64,000 nucleotides of DNA from Rhizobium binae (GTDB lineage Bacteria > Pseudomonadota > Alphaproteobacteria > Rhizobiales > Rhizobiaceae), in contig NZ_CP071604.1 in assembly GCF_017357225.1 (NCBI RefSeq), forward strand, positions 3,351,001-3,415,000. The letters run 5' to 3'. The notes under the pieces are model-generated. The model saw only the letters and a list, made by a program, of their open reading frames with translations, had not been told where the DNA came from and ran no database searches. Position 1 is the first letter of the stretch. Each line of letters opens with the position of its first letter. The translations under genes were made by a program, and so were the position numbers. This document shows, piece after piece, positions 27,399 to 37,237 of this stretch.

Positions 27399-28622
27399 CT
27401 ACTCGCCACTCTGAACGCCCGAGACCATGATATCCTGGTCGATGACCGAGAGCGCCCGGTTGAGATGGCCTTCGAAGACGAGGATGGGTTCTTCGGGGAC
27501 GATGCGGATTTCGGGCATGCCTTCCATGCGCACGATATGCGACTGGCCGAGGCCCTCTTCGATGCCCTGGCGCAGCAGGTCGTAATAGCGGGTGCCGGGG
27601 CCGGTGATGGCGATGGGCATGCGTTCGGTGAGGCTGAGCACGCGCGACAGGCCGTTACCGAGCGCCAGGCCCGCCTGGCGAAAGGCGAAGGCGGAGGTTC
27701 GGTGGCCCTGGCGGGCCTTGGCGGCGATCTTGTCCAATTCGGCGACGGGGACGAATTTGGCGGGAATCGTATCGAGCGGCACTTCGAAGGCGCTGCGCAG
27801 GATGGCGTAGAAACCGGCATAGGCTTCGATGCAGCCGCGCGTGCCGCAGCGACAGAGGCCGCCACCTGCCATGTGCAGCATATGCCCGAAATTCGGCGCC
27901 GAAACCTCCTGCCCCGTCTGCCCTCCCCGCCGGACGATGCCGAGGCCGATGCTGTGGCCGAGCGAGAGGGCCGCGAGCGAGCGGAAGTTGGCGCCCTTGA
28001 CGATCTCCTCGCGCGCGCCGAGTGCTGCGGCGACCAGCAGGGTCTCGTTGTCGAGGATGACCTTGGCTTGCCAGTCGGGTCTCAGCGCCGATTCGAAATC
28101 GATCTGGTCGCTGCCGAAGATCGGTGACCAGAGCAGAACCGGCTCGGTGGAAGCGACCAGGCCCTTGCTGCTGATCGAGATCAGCAGCACTTTTTCCTGG
28201 GAAATGCGGGAGCGATCGAGAATGCGCGACAGGCCGGCGCGCACGCCTTCGATGAAGTGGGCCGCGCCCGAGGGATCATGCGAGCGCTCCTCGCTGAAGC
28301 GGTCGATCAGCTTGCCGGCATAATCCACCAGCGAGTATTGCACCGCATCGGATGAGATGATGACGACGATGAGATATCCGCAATCTCGCCGCTGGCGCAG
28401 AAGCACACGCGGCCGGCCGCGGCCGCTGGCCGCCTGCTGCTCGGACTTTTCGATGATCTGGGCGCGTTCCAGATCGGCTGTGATCGCCGAGATGGTGGCC
28501 GAGGAAAGGCCGGTGAAATCGGAAATTTCGGTATGGGCGAGCGCGCCGTGGCGGCGTAGCACGGACAGCACGAGCACGCTGTTTCTCTGCCGGACCAGCT
28601 CCGTGCTCGACTTGGTCAGCAT
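27399..28622 (-). CDS. ROK-family transcriptional repressor (XylR-like)
   Basis: The product has 407 residues from ATG 28622, preceded by AAGAGGG. An N-terminal winged helix-turn-helix (HTEISDFTGLSSATISAITADLER, about residues 30-60) is joined to a ROK sugar-kinase-like domain with the zinc motif CRCGTRGC. The gene diverges from xylF across a 227-base gap that contains a perfect palindrome, so it is very likely the xylose-responsive repressor of the xyl operon. Reverse or broader control cannot be excluded. Confidence 0.88.
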   Translation of the reverse strand: MLTKSSTELVRQRNSVLVLSVLRRHGALAHTEISDFTGLSSATISAITADLERAQIIEKSEQQAASGRGRPRVLLRQRRDCGYLIVVIISSDAVQYSLVDYAGKLIDRFSEERSHDPSGAAHFIEGVRAGLSRILDRSRISQEKVLLISISSKGLVASTEPVLLWSPIFGSDQIDFESALRPDWQAKVILDNETLLVAAALGAREEIVKGANFRSLAALSLGHSIGLGIVRRGGQTGQEVSAPNFGHMLHMAGGGLCRCGTRGCIEAYAGFYAILRSAFEVPLDTIPAKFVPVAELDKIAAKARQGHRTSAFAFRQAGLALGNGLSRVLSLTERMPIAITGPGTRYYDLLRQGIEEGLGQSHIVRMEGMPEIRIVPEEPILVFEGHLNRALSVIDQDIMVSGVQSGE

Positions 28623-28715
28623 GAATGCCGCCCTCTTCCCAATGCTTGTTCCGCCCTCGCTTCCACTGCATCGCCGGCCGTCGTTCCGCAAGGAAAATAA
28701 GCAGACTTCGCAGTG

Positions 28716-28721
28716 TTGACA
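28716..28721 (+). promoter_or_regulatory. Probable -35 element of the xylF promoter
   Basis: TTGACA is a perfect consensus -35 hexamer. A weak -10 would fall near 28739-28746. The operator palindrome starts at 28746, right at the downstream edge of this promoter, which fits repression. Confidence 0.45.
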
Positions 28722-28745
28722 GTTGAAAAAATCTCTGACATCAAA

Positions 28746-28764
28746 TTTCTCGACTGTCGAGAAA
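28746..28764. promoter_or_regulatory. 19-base palindromic operator, probable ROK repressor site
   Basis: TTTCTCGACTGTCGAGAAA is a perfect inverted repeat (nine bases each side of one central T). It sits between the divergent ROK regulator and xylF, just after a TTGACA element. A related half-site, TTTCCTCGACAGG, follows at about 28776-28788. ROK repressors bind such dyads, so this is the likely operator. Confidence 0.65.
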
Positions 28765-28849
28765 ATAATCCGAATTTCCTCGACAGGCGTATCGCCGTGG
28801 CCGGAGGAAGCATGGGCTGGGCCGGTCGCAACTCACTCGGGAGGACATG

Positions 28850-29890
28850 ATGAAGTCTATTTTGAAATTGATGGCAGGCGCCGCCATCCTCGTTTCCGTG
28901 CATACTGCTGCCATGGCTGCCGATCTCGTTGTCGGCGTTTCCTGGTCGAACTTCCAGGAAGAACGCTGGAAGACCGACGAAGCCGCCATCAAGAAGGCTC
29001 TGGAAGCCAAGGGCGCCAAGTATATTTCCGCTGACGCGCAGTCCTCGGCCGCCAAGCAGCTGACCGACGTCGAATCGCTGATCTCGCAGGGCGCCAACGC
29101 GCTGATTATCCTCGCCCAGGACTCCGACGCCATCGGCCCGGCGATCGAAAAGGCCGCTGCCGAAGGTATCCCGGTCGTCGGCTATGACCGCCTGATCGAA
29201 AACCCGGCTGCCTTCTACATCACCTTCGACAACAAGGAAGTCGGCCGCCTGCAGGCCGAGGGCGTCTTCAAGGCGAAGCCGGAAGGCAACTACGTCTTCA
29301 TCAAGGGCTCGTCCTCCGACCCGAACGCCGACTTCCTGTTCTCGGGCCAGCAGGAAGTGCTGAAGGCTGCGATCGACGCCGGCAAGATCAAGAATGTCGG
29401 CGAAGCCTACACCGACGGCTGGCTGCCGGAAAATGCTCAGCGCAACATGGAGCAGTTCCTGACCGCCAACAACAACAAGGTTGACGCCGTCGTCGCCTCC
29501 AACGACGGCACGGCCGGCGGCGCAATCGCAGCGCTCGACGCCCAGGGCCTCGCCGGCTCCGTTCCGGTTTCCGGCCAGGACGGCGACAAGGCGGCGCTGA
29601 ACCGCATCGCGCTCGGCACGCAGACGGTTTCCGTCTGGAAGGACAGCCGCGAACTCGGCAAGCGCGCCGCTGAAATCGCTCTCGACCTCGCCGGCGGCAA
29701 GGACATGAGCAAGATCGACGGCGCACAGGCATTCAAGGGCGGCCCGAAGGGTGTGGAAATGCAGTCTGTCTTCCTGAAGCCGCTGGCGATCACCAAGGAC
29801 AATCTGAACGTCGTCATCGACGCCGGCTGGATTTCCAAGGCTGAAGCCTGCCAGGGCGTCAAGGCCGGCACCGTCGCCGCCTGCAAGTAA
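28850..29890 (+). CDS. xylF: D-xylose periplasmic binding protein XylF
   Basis: The product has 346 residues. The second of two adjacent ATG codons (28850) is better spaced from GGGAGGA. The signal peptide ends at AAMA-AD. The mature protein has the XylF layout: [18 protein letters not shown] at the sugar site, [17 protein letters not shown] at the hinge, [20 protein letters not shown] and [13 protein letters not shown] in the second lobe. It delivers xylose to the XylGH transporter. It leads the xylF-xylH-xylG operon and is divergent from the ROK regulator. Confidence 0.92.
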   Translation: MKSILKLMAGAAILVSVHTAAMAADLVVGVSWSNFQEERWKTDEAAIKKALEAKGAKYISADAQSSAAKQLTDVESLISQGANALIILAQDSDAIGPAIEKAAAEGIPVVGYDRLIENPAAFYITFDNKEVGRLQAEGVFKAKPEGNYVFIKGSSSDPNADFLFSGQQEVLKAAIDAGKIKNVGEAYTDGWLPENAQRNMEQFLTANNNKVDAVVASNDGTAGGAIAALDAQGLAGSVPVSGQDGDKAALNRIALGTQTVSVWKDSRELGKRAAEIALDLAGGKDMSKIDGAQAFKGGPKGVEMQSVFLKPLAITKDNLNVVIDAGWISKAEACQGVKAGTVAACK

Positions 29891-29910
29891 GCAGCTCCTG
29901 CACTGAACTG

Positions 29911-29945
29911 CCGGCGCCGCAGCGGAAAGACCGCTGCGGCGCCGG
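29911..29945 (+). other. Perfect 15-pair intercistronic hairpin
   Basis: CCGGCGCCGCAGCGG (29911-29925) pairs exactly with CCGCTGCGGCGCCGG (29931-29945) around loop AAAGA. No T-run follows. It lies 20 bases after the xylF stop and 200 bases before xylH, and probably protects the 3' end of a short xylF message so that the binding protein is made in excess. Confidence 0.65.
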
Positions 29946-30151
29946 ATGCGGACGAGAACTCCAATGATGCAGTTCCTCCGCCTCGCCGCACCAGCGCGGA
30001 CTTATTCCCTGCCGGAAGGGTGTCGCGACGCCACGCGACCGGTTTCCGGAAGCACCGCGATGGTCAGTTGAAGAACAGATTGATGACGCCGAAGGCAGCC
30101 TTTCGCACGCCCGCGCATCCGTCGAAACAAGAATGGGGGAACGGCAAACCC

Positions 30152-31465
30152 ATGGCCGAAATGGTAAAATCCACAACATCAAGCGGGCCGCGAACGGCGG
30201 AAGCCAATGCGGTGACCCGCTTCTTCCGCGCCACCGAGATCGACACGCGCCTGCTCGGCATGATCGGCGCGCTCGTCATCATCTGGATCGGTTTCCACAT
30301 CATCACCGGCGGCCTGTTCCTGACCCCGCGCAATCTCTGGAACCTGTCGGTCCAGACGACCGATATCGCGATCATGACGACGGGCATGGTGCTGATCATC
30401 GTCACCCGCAACATCGATCTTTCGGTCGGTTCCGTGCTCGGCCTCTGCGGCATGATCATGGGCGTGACGCAGGCGAAAATCCTGCCGGAATATATCGGCT
30501 TCGACAGCCCCTTCACCTGGGTGATCACGCTGCTGATCGGCATCGTTGCCGGCGGGCTGATCGGCACCTTCCAGGGCATGATCATCGCCTTCCTCAACGT
30601 TCCCTCCTTCATTGTTACCCTCGGCGGCCTGCTGGTCTGGCGCGGCGCGACCTGGCTCGTCACCAGCGGCCAGACGGTTGCCCCGATGGACCAGACCTTC
30701 CGCATCATGGGCGGCGGCGCCGAGGGCTCGATCGGCGCCACCTGGAGCTGGGTCGTCGGCATCGCCGCCTGCCTCTTCGTCATCGCCAGCATCATCGGCT
30801 CGCGCCATCAGCGCCGCCGCTTCGGCTTTCCGCGCCGGCCGATCTGGGCGGAATATTTTCTCGCGACGCTCAGCTGCGTGCTGATCCTCGGAGCCGTCTC
30901 GATCGCCAACAGCTATTACTGGCCGATCAACATCGCCAAGAAATATGCCGAGACCAACAATATCCCCTGGCCGGAAACCGGCCTGGATATTCCCTACGGC
31001 ATCGCCGTGCCGGTGCTGATCGCCATCGTCGTCGGCATCATCATGACCTTCATCGCCACCCGCCTGCGCTTCGGCCGCTATGTCTTCGCGATCGGCGGCA
31101 ACCCGGAGGCCGCCGAGCTCGCCGGCATCAAGACCCGCTGGGTGACGGTGCGCATCTTCGCGCTGATGGGCGTGCTTGCCGCTATCGCGGCGGCGATTTC
31201 CACGGCCCGCCTCAACGCCGCGACCAACTCGCAGGGCACGCTCGATGAGCTCTACACCATCGCCGCCGCCGTCATCGGCGGGACGTCGCTGGCGGGTGGC
31301 ACCGGCACTATCGCCGGGGCCATGCTCGGCGCGCTCGTCATGCAGTCGCTGCAATCGGGCATGGTTCTCGCCCACGTCGACACGCCGCTGCAGAGCGTCG
31401 TCGTCGGCACCGTCCTCGTCGTCGCGGTCTGGCTCGACACCGTCTATCGCGCCCGTGCCAAGTGA
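30152..31465 (+). CDS. xylH: D-xylose ABC transporter permease XylH
   Basis: The product has 437 residues from ATG 30152, with GGGGGA upstream. There are ten or more membrane helices with the CUT2 permease signatures [15 protein letters not shown] and [15 protein letters not shown], and [16 protein letters not shown] near the end. The length above 400 and the extra polar loop ([16 protein letters not shown]) between middle helices are typical of XylH. It forms the channel with XylG. Confidence 0.92.
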   Translation: MAEMVKSTTSSGPRTAEANAVTRFFRATEIDTRLLGMIGALVIIWIGFHIITGGLFLTPRNLWNLSVQTTDIAIMTTGMVLIIVTRNIDLSVGSVLGLCGMIMGVTQAKILPEYIGFDSPFTWVITLLIGIVAGGLIGTFQGMIIAFLNVPSFIVTLGGLLVWRGATWLVTSGQTVAPMDQTFRIMGGGAEGSIGATWSWVVGIAACLFVIASIIGSRHQRRRFGFPRRPIWAEYFLATLSCVLILGAVSIANSYYWPINIAKKYAETNNIPWPETGLDIPYGIAVPVLIAIVVGIIMTFIATRLRFGRYVFAIGGNPEAAELAGIKTRWVTVRIFALMGVLAAIAAAISTARLNAATNSQGTLDELYTIAAAVIGGTSLAGGTGTIAGAMLGALVMQSLQSGMVLAHVDTPLQSVVVGTVLVVAVWLDTVYRARAK

Positions 31466-31479
31466 GAGGAGCCTCAAAC

Positions 31480-32262
<783 letters not shown>

Positions 32263-32292
32263 GTGCTGCAAGGTCATCGAGAACAACACCCG

Positions 32293-32324
32293 CTCCGCCG
32301 CCCGCAAGGCCGGCGGAGTTTTTT
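32293..32324 (+). terminator. Rho-independent terminator of the xyl operon
   Basis: CTCCGCCG (32293-32300) pairs with CGGCGGAG (32311-32318), followed at once by six T. It lies 30 bases after the xylG stop codon. Confidence 0.9.
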
Positions 32325-32464
32325 GTGGCGCACTCCACAGCTCGACGGAAAAATACCCCGTAAACCGCAAGCATCGGTATTTCTGAGAATTTCACGATTG
32401 AAGCCGGCCGCAAGCTAGGCTAAGAACCACCCATCGGACAGGCGATTCAAACCGCCTCAGGCGT

Positions 32465-32541
32465 GCACCCGTAGCTCAGCTGGATAGAGTGTTGGATTCC
32501 GATTCCAAAGGTCACAGGTTCGAATCCTGTCGGGTGCGCCA
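32465..32541 (+). tRNA. tRNA-Arg (anticodon CCG)
   Basis: A complete 77-base cloverleaf: acceptor GCACCCG pairs with CGGGTGC, anticodon stem TTGGA/TCCAA encloses TTCCGAT, so the anticodon is CCG at 32499-32501, and the T arm is ACAGG-TTCGAAT-CCTGT. The discriminator G and CCA end are encoded. A T6 run follows directly. It decodes CGG. The genes to its right look accessory, and tRNA-Arg genes are common integration sites, but I found no second copy of its 3' end in the window. Confidence 0.95.
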
Positions 32542-32687
32542 TTTTTTGTAACGCTTGGCATCAGCGCGCACCTGCTTGCCATCAATGTGCACCCTGCCTG
32601 ATAACAGTGCATACCGATTTCGACTTCATTGCGCGTGCCGGCATAGTGGACTGGGCGGCCGAAGCCGCCGCCGCGCCAGAGTCTTCG

Positions 32688-34286
32688 TTATGCGGCTCCA
32701 GGCCGATTGATCGTCAGGAAGTGACGGACGACAGGTTTCTCGGGACCAACATGGTAGGCCAGCACCTTACCCTGCAGGTCGGCATCGGCATTGGAGACCC
32801 GCTTGTGCTGGCGAAGATGTTCAGCCCAGGATTCGACCATGAACCACTCTACGATCTTCTCCGGGGCGGCCGAGTCCTCGGTGACACCCCATCCGTAGGC
32901 ACCATCGCGGCGGCGCTCCTGGGAAAGATGGTCGAGGGCGTGCAGGAATGCGCTCCGGTGCTGCTTCTCTATCGTGTATTCGATCAGGATGAGAACCGGG
33001 CCACGGTCATGAGCAACGGGTTCGGCGACGAGAGGCTCGGGCCAGTGGTTCGACGGCACCAGGTCGGCATCGCCGGCCGGAAGCTTCACGCGATGCATGA
33101 TGAATCCGGCGATGAGCAGGCCGATGGCCCCGATGATCAAGGTGGACTTGATGCCGACAGCCTCGCCGATCGCACCCCAGCCAAGACTTCCGGCAGTCAT
33201 CGCACCGTTGAAGACGGTCAGGTAGACGGCAAGACCACGACCGCGCACCCAGTTGGGAAGGACGGACTGCGCCGTGCCGTTGAGCGTTGTCAGGGCGGTG
33301 ATCCATGCACCACCGAGGAAGAGAAGGACCACGATGGCGACCCACTTCGGTGGAGCGAGAGCAAGGGCTCCCATGACGGCGGCGGTGATCACCGCCGCGC
33401 CGAGAAGCAGGCCGTCGGAACTCAAGCGTTGGCGCAGCTTCGGCATCACCAAGGCTCCACCGATCGCGCCTGCGCCGACCGCACCGAGCAGGATACCGTA
33501 GAAGCTGGCATCACCACCGAGCAGTTGGCGGGCAAGGAGCGGAAGAAGAGCCCAGACGGCGCTGGCGAAGGCGAAGAAGATCGCGGCGCGCAGCAGGACG
33601 ACGTGCAGTGGCGTGCTCGAGCGGGTGTAGCGAAGTCCGGCTCGAAAGGCGCCAAAAAAGTTCTCTTGGAGAGCGTCATTGGCGTTCTGGGGGCGCGGCC
33701 ACCAGACGAGGGCTGCGATCACCACGAGGTAGCTGGCAACGTCCGCGCCATAGGTGATCCCCGCGCCAAAGGCTGCGAGAAGCAGGCCGCCCGCAGCAGG
33801 GCCGATGGAGCGAGCGATGTTGATACCGAGCGAGTTCAGCGCCACCGCGCTCTTTACGTCCTCGCGCTTCACCAATTCCGGAACGATCGCCTGCCAGGTC
33901 GGCCCCATTAGCGCTGCCCCAATACCGCCGAGGAAGGTCAACCCGATCAGAGCGCTGACCGAGAGCATGCCCGTCTGCGAGAGGAGCATCAGCGAAATGC
34001 TGACGGAGGCCAGTAGCACCTGGACAGCGATCAGGAACTTGCGGCGATCGAGGATGTCGGTGAGAACGCCTGCCGGGATGGCAAGCAGGAAAATCGGCAG
34101 GGTTCCGGCCGCCTGAACCATGGCGACTGCGGCGGGCGATGCGGACAGATCCGTCATCAGCCAGGAACTGGCGACGTCGCGCATGAAACTTCCGGTGTTG
34201 CCAAGGACGGTGGCGGTCCACAGAACAGCGAAGACTGGCTGTGCGAGGGGCGTGAAGGTTCCCCCGGATGATTTTGCGGCGCTCAT
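32688..34286 (-). CDS. MFS_3-type exporter with C-terminal dimeric alpha/beta-barrel-like domain
   Basis: The product has 532 residues from ATG 34286, preceded by AAGGGAG. Residues 1-420 hold about 12 membrane helices with the EntS/MFS_3 signatures (VASSWLMTDLSASPAAVAMVQAA, DILDRRKFLI). The last ~110 residues are soluble (VLILIEYTIEKQHRSAFLHAL to HLRQHKRV) and resemble the monooxygenase-like ferredoxin fold that is a standard C-terminal part of this family. It is cotranscribed with the DoxX gene four bases upstream. A detoxifying exporter role is inferred from family and neighbours. Confidence 0.87.
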   Translation of the reverse strand: MSAAKSSGGTFTPLAQPVFAVLWTATVLGNTGSFMRDVASSWLMTDLSASPAAVAMVQAAGTLPIFLLAIPAGVLTDILDRRKFLIAVQVLLASVSISLMLLSQTGMLSVSALIGLTFLGGIGAALMGPTWQAIVPELVKREDVKSAVALNSLGINIARSIGPAAGGLLLAAFGAGITYGADVASYLVVIAALVWWPRPQNANDALQENFFGAFRAGLRYTRSSTPLHVVLLRAAIFFAFASAVWALLPLLARQLLGGDASFYGILLGAVGAGAIGGALVMPKLRQRLSSDGLLLGAAVITAAVMGALALAPPKWVAIVVLLFLGGAWITALTTLNGTAQSVLPNWVRGRGLAVYLTVFNGAMTAGSLGWGAIGEAVGIKSTLIIGAIGLLIAGFIMHRVKLPAGDADLVPSNHWPEPLVAEPVAHDRGPVLILIEYTIEKQHRSAFLHALDHLSQERRRDGAYGWGVTEDSAAPEKIVEWFMVESWAEHLRQHKRVSNADADLQGKVLAYHVGPEKPVVRHFLTINRPGAA

Positions 34287-34290
34287 TTGC

Positions 34291-34728
34291 CTACTCCCTT
34301 GGTGAGGTCTCAAATGCTGCAACGAAGACGAATGCGCCTGCGAGGCCCAGGTGCTCGAAGAAGGCGTTGGTCGCCATCATGCGATCCATGCCCGGGGCCA
34401 TTTCCCAGAAGCGGAGAGCGATGAAGGTCGCGAGAAGTGTGAAGCCCGCCAGCGCCAGGGCGCCTGCCCAACGCAGGAAGCCCGAGACCACCATGGCTGA
34501 AGCCGCAAGTTCGAACGCGATGACGGCAACGGCGAAGAAGGCGGCTGGTTGGAGACCGAAGTGGTCCATTTCGGCCAGTGCGCTGTTGAAATCGAAGATC
34601 TTGGCGAGCGGGCCCTGGATGTAGGCGGCGCAGAGCGCAAGCAGCGACACAGTTCGCGTGACCGGAGAAGCAACGATGCGTGCCAGACTGCTCCGGACTG
34701 GATTCGACACATGGGATTGGTGGCTCAT
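34291..34728 (-). CDS. DoxX-family membrane protein
   Basis: The product has 145 residues with four membrane helices and the DoxX-like stretches AKIFDFNSALAEMDHFGL and FELAASAMVVSGFLRWAGALAL. AGGAGC precedes the ATG. DoxX proteins are small quinone-pool or redox-linked membrane proteins, often near genes for electrophile or aromatic stress. It leads a two-gene unit with the MFS exporter and has its own AT-rich upstream region carrying ATTGC repeats. Confidence 0.85.
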   Translation of the reverse strand: MSHQSHVSNPVRSSLARIVASPVTRTVSLLALCAAYIQGPLAKIFDFNSALAEMDHFGLQPAAFFAVAVIAFELAASAMVVSGFLRWAGALALAGFTLLATFIALRFWEMAPGMDRMMATNAFFEHLGLAGAFVFVAAFETSPRE

Positions 34729-34807
34729 ATCTGCTCCTGCATGTTCGCCGATCTGATCGAGCGGCTGCGTTTGATGGAGCGATATTGGCTAGCTACCGTC
34801 TTACCAA

Positions 34808-34838
34808 CAATTGCAGCAATTGTTTCGATTTAATTGCG
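34808..34838. promoter_or_regulatory. ATTGC-repeat region upstream of doxX-type gene, probable LysR site
   Basis: CAATTGCAGCAATTG at 34808-34822 is followed by TTAATTGCG at 34830-34838. The nine-base TTAATTGCG recurs at 38125-38133 upstream of the isochorismatase-like gene. Shared half-sites suggest one regulator for both promoters. Confidence 0.45.
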
Positions 34839-34861
34839 GTTCTTGAAATTATCCGCCAGGT

Positions 34862-34890
34862 CGCTCGGGCGGCGGCTGGCCGCCCGAGCG
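34862..34890 (-). terminator. Perfect 12-pair hairpin after the amidohydrolase gene
   Basis: CGCTCGGGCGGC (34862-34873) pairs exactly with GCCGCCCGAGCG (34879-34890) around loop GGCTG. It lies 11 bases past the amidohydrolase stop on the minus strand. No T-run is seen, but it probably marks the end of the three-gene unit that starts at 37927. Confidence 0.55.
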
Positions 34891-34901
34891 CAAAGCTGAG
34901 T

Positions 34902-36884
34902 TTAGACCGCCCAGCAGGAGCAGCCGAGAGCGCCGAAGAATCCTTTGAGGTCGGCGATCGGAAGCTTGGATGTCCAAGCTCCGGCATGGTCATGGCCATG
35001 CACGCCGCAATCGCTGGCACATCCGCATGTGGAGATCGCCGTGCGGCGCAATGAGCGAGCCCCTGCGCCTTTCGGTTCGCCCCAGGCTGCGTAACCGCCG
35101 AACTTGCGTACGGGAGACCAGTCGGGCATCGCGGGCGGGATGTCGTTCTCGTCGAGCGTCTTGAAGTCGCCTGCGCCATAGACGATCTTGCCGCCGACCA
35201 TGGTCAGTTCCGAGGTGAGGAACGAAATCTCGCCCTCGGCGCAGGAGAAGAAGTCCTTGTCCGGCACCACGAGGTCGGCAAACTGGCCCTTCTCGATATG
35301 ACCCTTCTTGCCCTCTTCGTTCGAGAACCATGTGACCTTTTCGGTCCACATGCGCAGCGCCGTCTCGCGATCGAGGCAGTTGGCTCGCGGATAGAGTTGC
35401 ATTCCGCCGACAGTCTTGCCGGTGACCATCCACGACAGCGAGACCCACGGATTGTAGGAGGCGACGCGCGTTGCATCGGTGCCTGCGGAGACATTCACAC
35501 CCTTGTCGAGCATGCGTTTGATCGGCGGCGTGGCCTCGGCCACGCCGTGACCGTATCGCTCGACGAAATATTCGCCCTGATAGGCCATGCGGTGCTGCGT
35601 GGCGATGCCGCCGCCGAGTGCGGCGATGCGGTCGATCGAGCGATCCGAGATGGTTTCGGCATGGTCGAAGAACCAGTTGAGTCCTTCGAGCGGAATATCC
35701 TTGTCGACCTTCTCGAATACATCGAGGGCGCGGGAGATGGTCTCGTCATAGGTGGCGTGGAGACGCCAGGGCCAGCGGTTTTCTGCCAGTACGCGGACGA
35801 CCTCTTCCAACTCGCCTTCCATTTCCGGAGCCATTTCCGGACGGGGCTGGCGGAAATCCTCAAAGTCGGCAGCCGAGAAGACGAGCATCTCACCGGCACC
35901 GTTGTGGCGGAAGTAGTCGTTACCCTGCTTGTATTTGACCGACTGCGTCCAGTTCAGGAAGTCCTGTTTCTCTTCCCTGGGCTTCTGGGTGAAGAGGTTG
36001 TAGGCGAGACGCACCGTCATCTGGTTCTCATCGGAGAGCTTCTGGATGACCTCGTAGTCGTCAGGATAGTTCTGGAACCCGCCACCCGCGTCGATCACGC
36101 CTGTCACGCCAAGGCGGTTCAGTTCGCGCATGAAGTGGCGGGTCGAGTTGACCTGGTAGTCCAGAGGAAGCTTCGGCCCCTTGGCGAGCGTCGAGTACAG
36201 AATGCCGGCATTCGGCTTCGCGAGCAGCATGCCAGTCGGGTTGCCGTTGGCATCGCGAGTGATTTCGCCGCCGGGAGGGTTCGGCGTATCGCGGGTGTAG
36301 CCGACGGCGCGCAGGGCCGCACCATTCAGGAGTGCCCGGTCGTAGAGATGTAACAGGAAGACCGGGGTATCGGGAGCGATCGCATTGATCTCCTCGATCG
36401 TCGGCAGGCGCTTTTCGGCGAACTGATGTTCAGTGAACCCCCCGACGACGCGCACCCATTGCGGCGCGGGCGTAATCGCCACCTGGCGCTTCAGCATGTC
36501 CATCGCATCGGCGAGCGACCGAACGCCGTCCCAGCGCAGTTCCATGTTGTAGTTCAGGCCGCCGCGCACAACGTGGGTGTGGTTGTCGATCAGACCCGGC
36601 AGGACGCGCTTGCCCCTGAGGTCGACGATCTTCGTGTTGGCACCAGCCAGCGCCATAATCTCACTGTCGGATCCGACTTCGAGAAAAAGGCCATCCTTGA
36701 TGGCGATCGCCGTGGCGTTCGGATTGGTCCGGTCGAGGGTCGTCACGCGGCCGTTGTGGAGGATCAGGTCGGCATGCATGGTGTCTACTCCGGTGTGGTT
36801 GGGATCGGCGGCTTTCGCCGGGGAGAAGAGGTTCGAGAACGCCAGGCTCGACGCGCCCCCAAGAAAGGATCGACGAGTCGCCAT
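34902..36884 (-). CDS. Tat-exported amidohydrolase (YtcJ-like) with Cys/His-rich tail
   Basis: The product has 660 residues. The N-terminus RRSFLGGASSLAF...AKA is a twin-arginine signal, so the enzyme should be periplasmic. The mature part is an amidohydrolase-3 protein: metal site GLIDNHTHVV, the conserved WRLHATYDETI and FDHAE stretches, and the terminal SAGTDA metal aspartate. The last ~45 residues are unusual, with CGCASDC, HGHDH and a final GCSCW, which could bind a metal. Substrate is unknown; relatives act on amides and N-formyl compounds. The ATG overlaps the stop of the XapX gene. Confidence 0.85.
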   Translation of the reverse strand: MATRRSFLGGASSLAFSNLFSPAKAADPNHTGVDTMHADLILHNGRVTTLDRTNPNATAIAIKDGLFLEVGSDSEIMALAGANTKIVDLRGKRVLPGLIDNHTHVVRGGLNYNMELRWDGVRSLADAMDMLKRQVAITPAPQWVRVVGGFTEHQFAEKRLPTIEEINAIAPDTPVFLLHLYDRALLNGAALRAVGYTRDTPNPPGGEITRDANGNPTGMLLAKPNAGILYSTLAKGPKLPLDYQVNSTRHFMRELNRLGVTGVIDAGGGFQNYPDDYEVIQKLSDENQMTVRLAYNLFTQKPREEKQDFLNWTQSVKYKQGNDYFRHNGAGEMLVFSAADFEDFRQPRPEMAPEMEGELEEVVRVLAENRWPWRLHATYDETISRALDVFEKVDKDIPLEGLNWFFDHAETISDRSIDRIAALGGGIATQHRMAYQGEYFVERYGHGVAEATPPIKRMLDKGVNVSAGTDATRVASYNPWVSLSWMVTGKTVGGMQLYPRANCLDRETALRMWTEKVTWFSNEEGKKGHIEKGQFADLVVPDKDFFSCAEGEISFLTSELTMVGGKIVYGAGDFKTLDENDIPPAMPDWSPVRKFGGYAAWGEPKGAGARSLRRTAISTCGCASDCGVHGHDHAGAWTSKLPIADLKGFFGALGCSCWAV

Positions 36885-37171
36885 CAGCTCCGCTCCTCCG
36901 CTTTCGCCTCCGCCTGATGGGCGAGGTCGATAAGATCGCCGCCCTTAGGCAGGTGGCCGAACATGTGCGGCTTGATCTGATGAAGCCATGAAACGGCTGC
37001 TGGCTCCCTGCTCCACAAGGTCTTTGCGAAAGGGATGATCTGTTCACCGACGAGAATGCCGAGAAGGCCGACCAGGGCGATGACAGGCGGAGCCGGCGAG
37101 CGGACGTTCAGGAGGCTGTAGACGATGCCCACAAGCAGACCTGCACCGAGAGAAAGAAGATAGATTTTCAC
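36884..37171 (-). CDS. XapX-domain membrane protein
   Basis: The product has 95 residues. It begins with the family pattern MKIYLLSLGAGLLVGIVYSL and NVRSPAPPVIALVGLLGILVGEQ, giving two membrane helices, then a short polar C-terminus. XapX proteins (formerly DUF1427) have no known function but recur beside isochorismatase-like hydrolases and amidohydrolases, as here. The stop overlaps the amidohydrolase start by one base; the isochorismatase-like gene ends 66 bases upstream. Confidence 0.85.
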   Translation of the reverse strand: MKIYLLSLGAGLLVGIVYSLLNVRSPAPPVIALVGLLGILVGEQIIPFAKTLWSREPAAVSWLHQIKPHMFGHLPKGGDLIDLAHQAEAKAEERS

Positions 37172-37237
37172 GGGATGCCCTCCACGGTTAGAGAAAGGCC
37201 ACTCCGACGGGGTTATCGGAGCGGCCTGATCAGGCCC

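Noticed and set aside
30179..31477. 432-codon minus-strand frame opposite xylH
   Set aside because: Acidic low-complexity product from the mirror of a permease gene.
32607..33911. 434-codon plus-strand frame after the tRNA
   Set aside because: It lies opposite the MFS_3 exporter gene, which has membrane helices and a good ribosome site; the plus product shows no domain.
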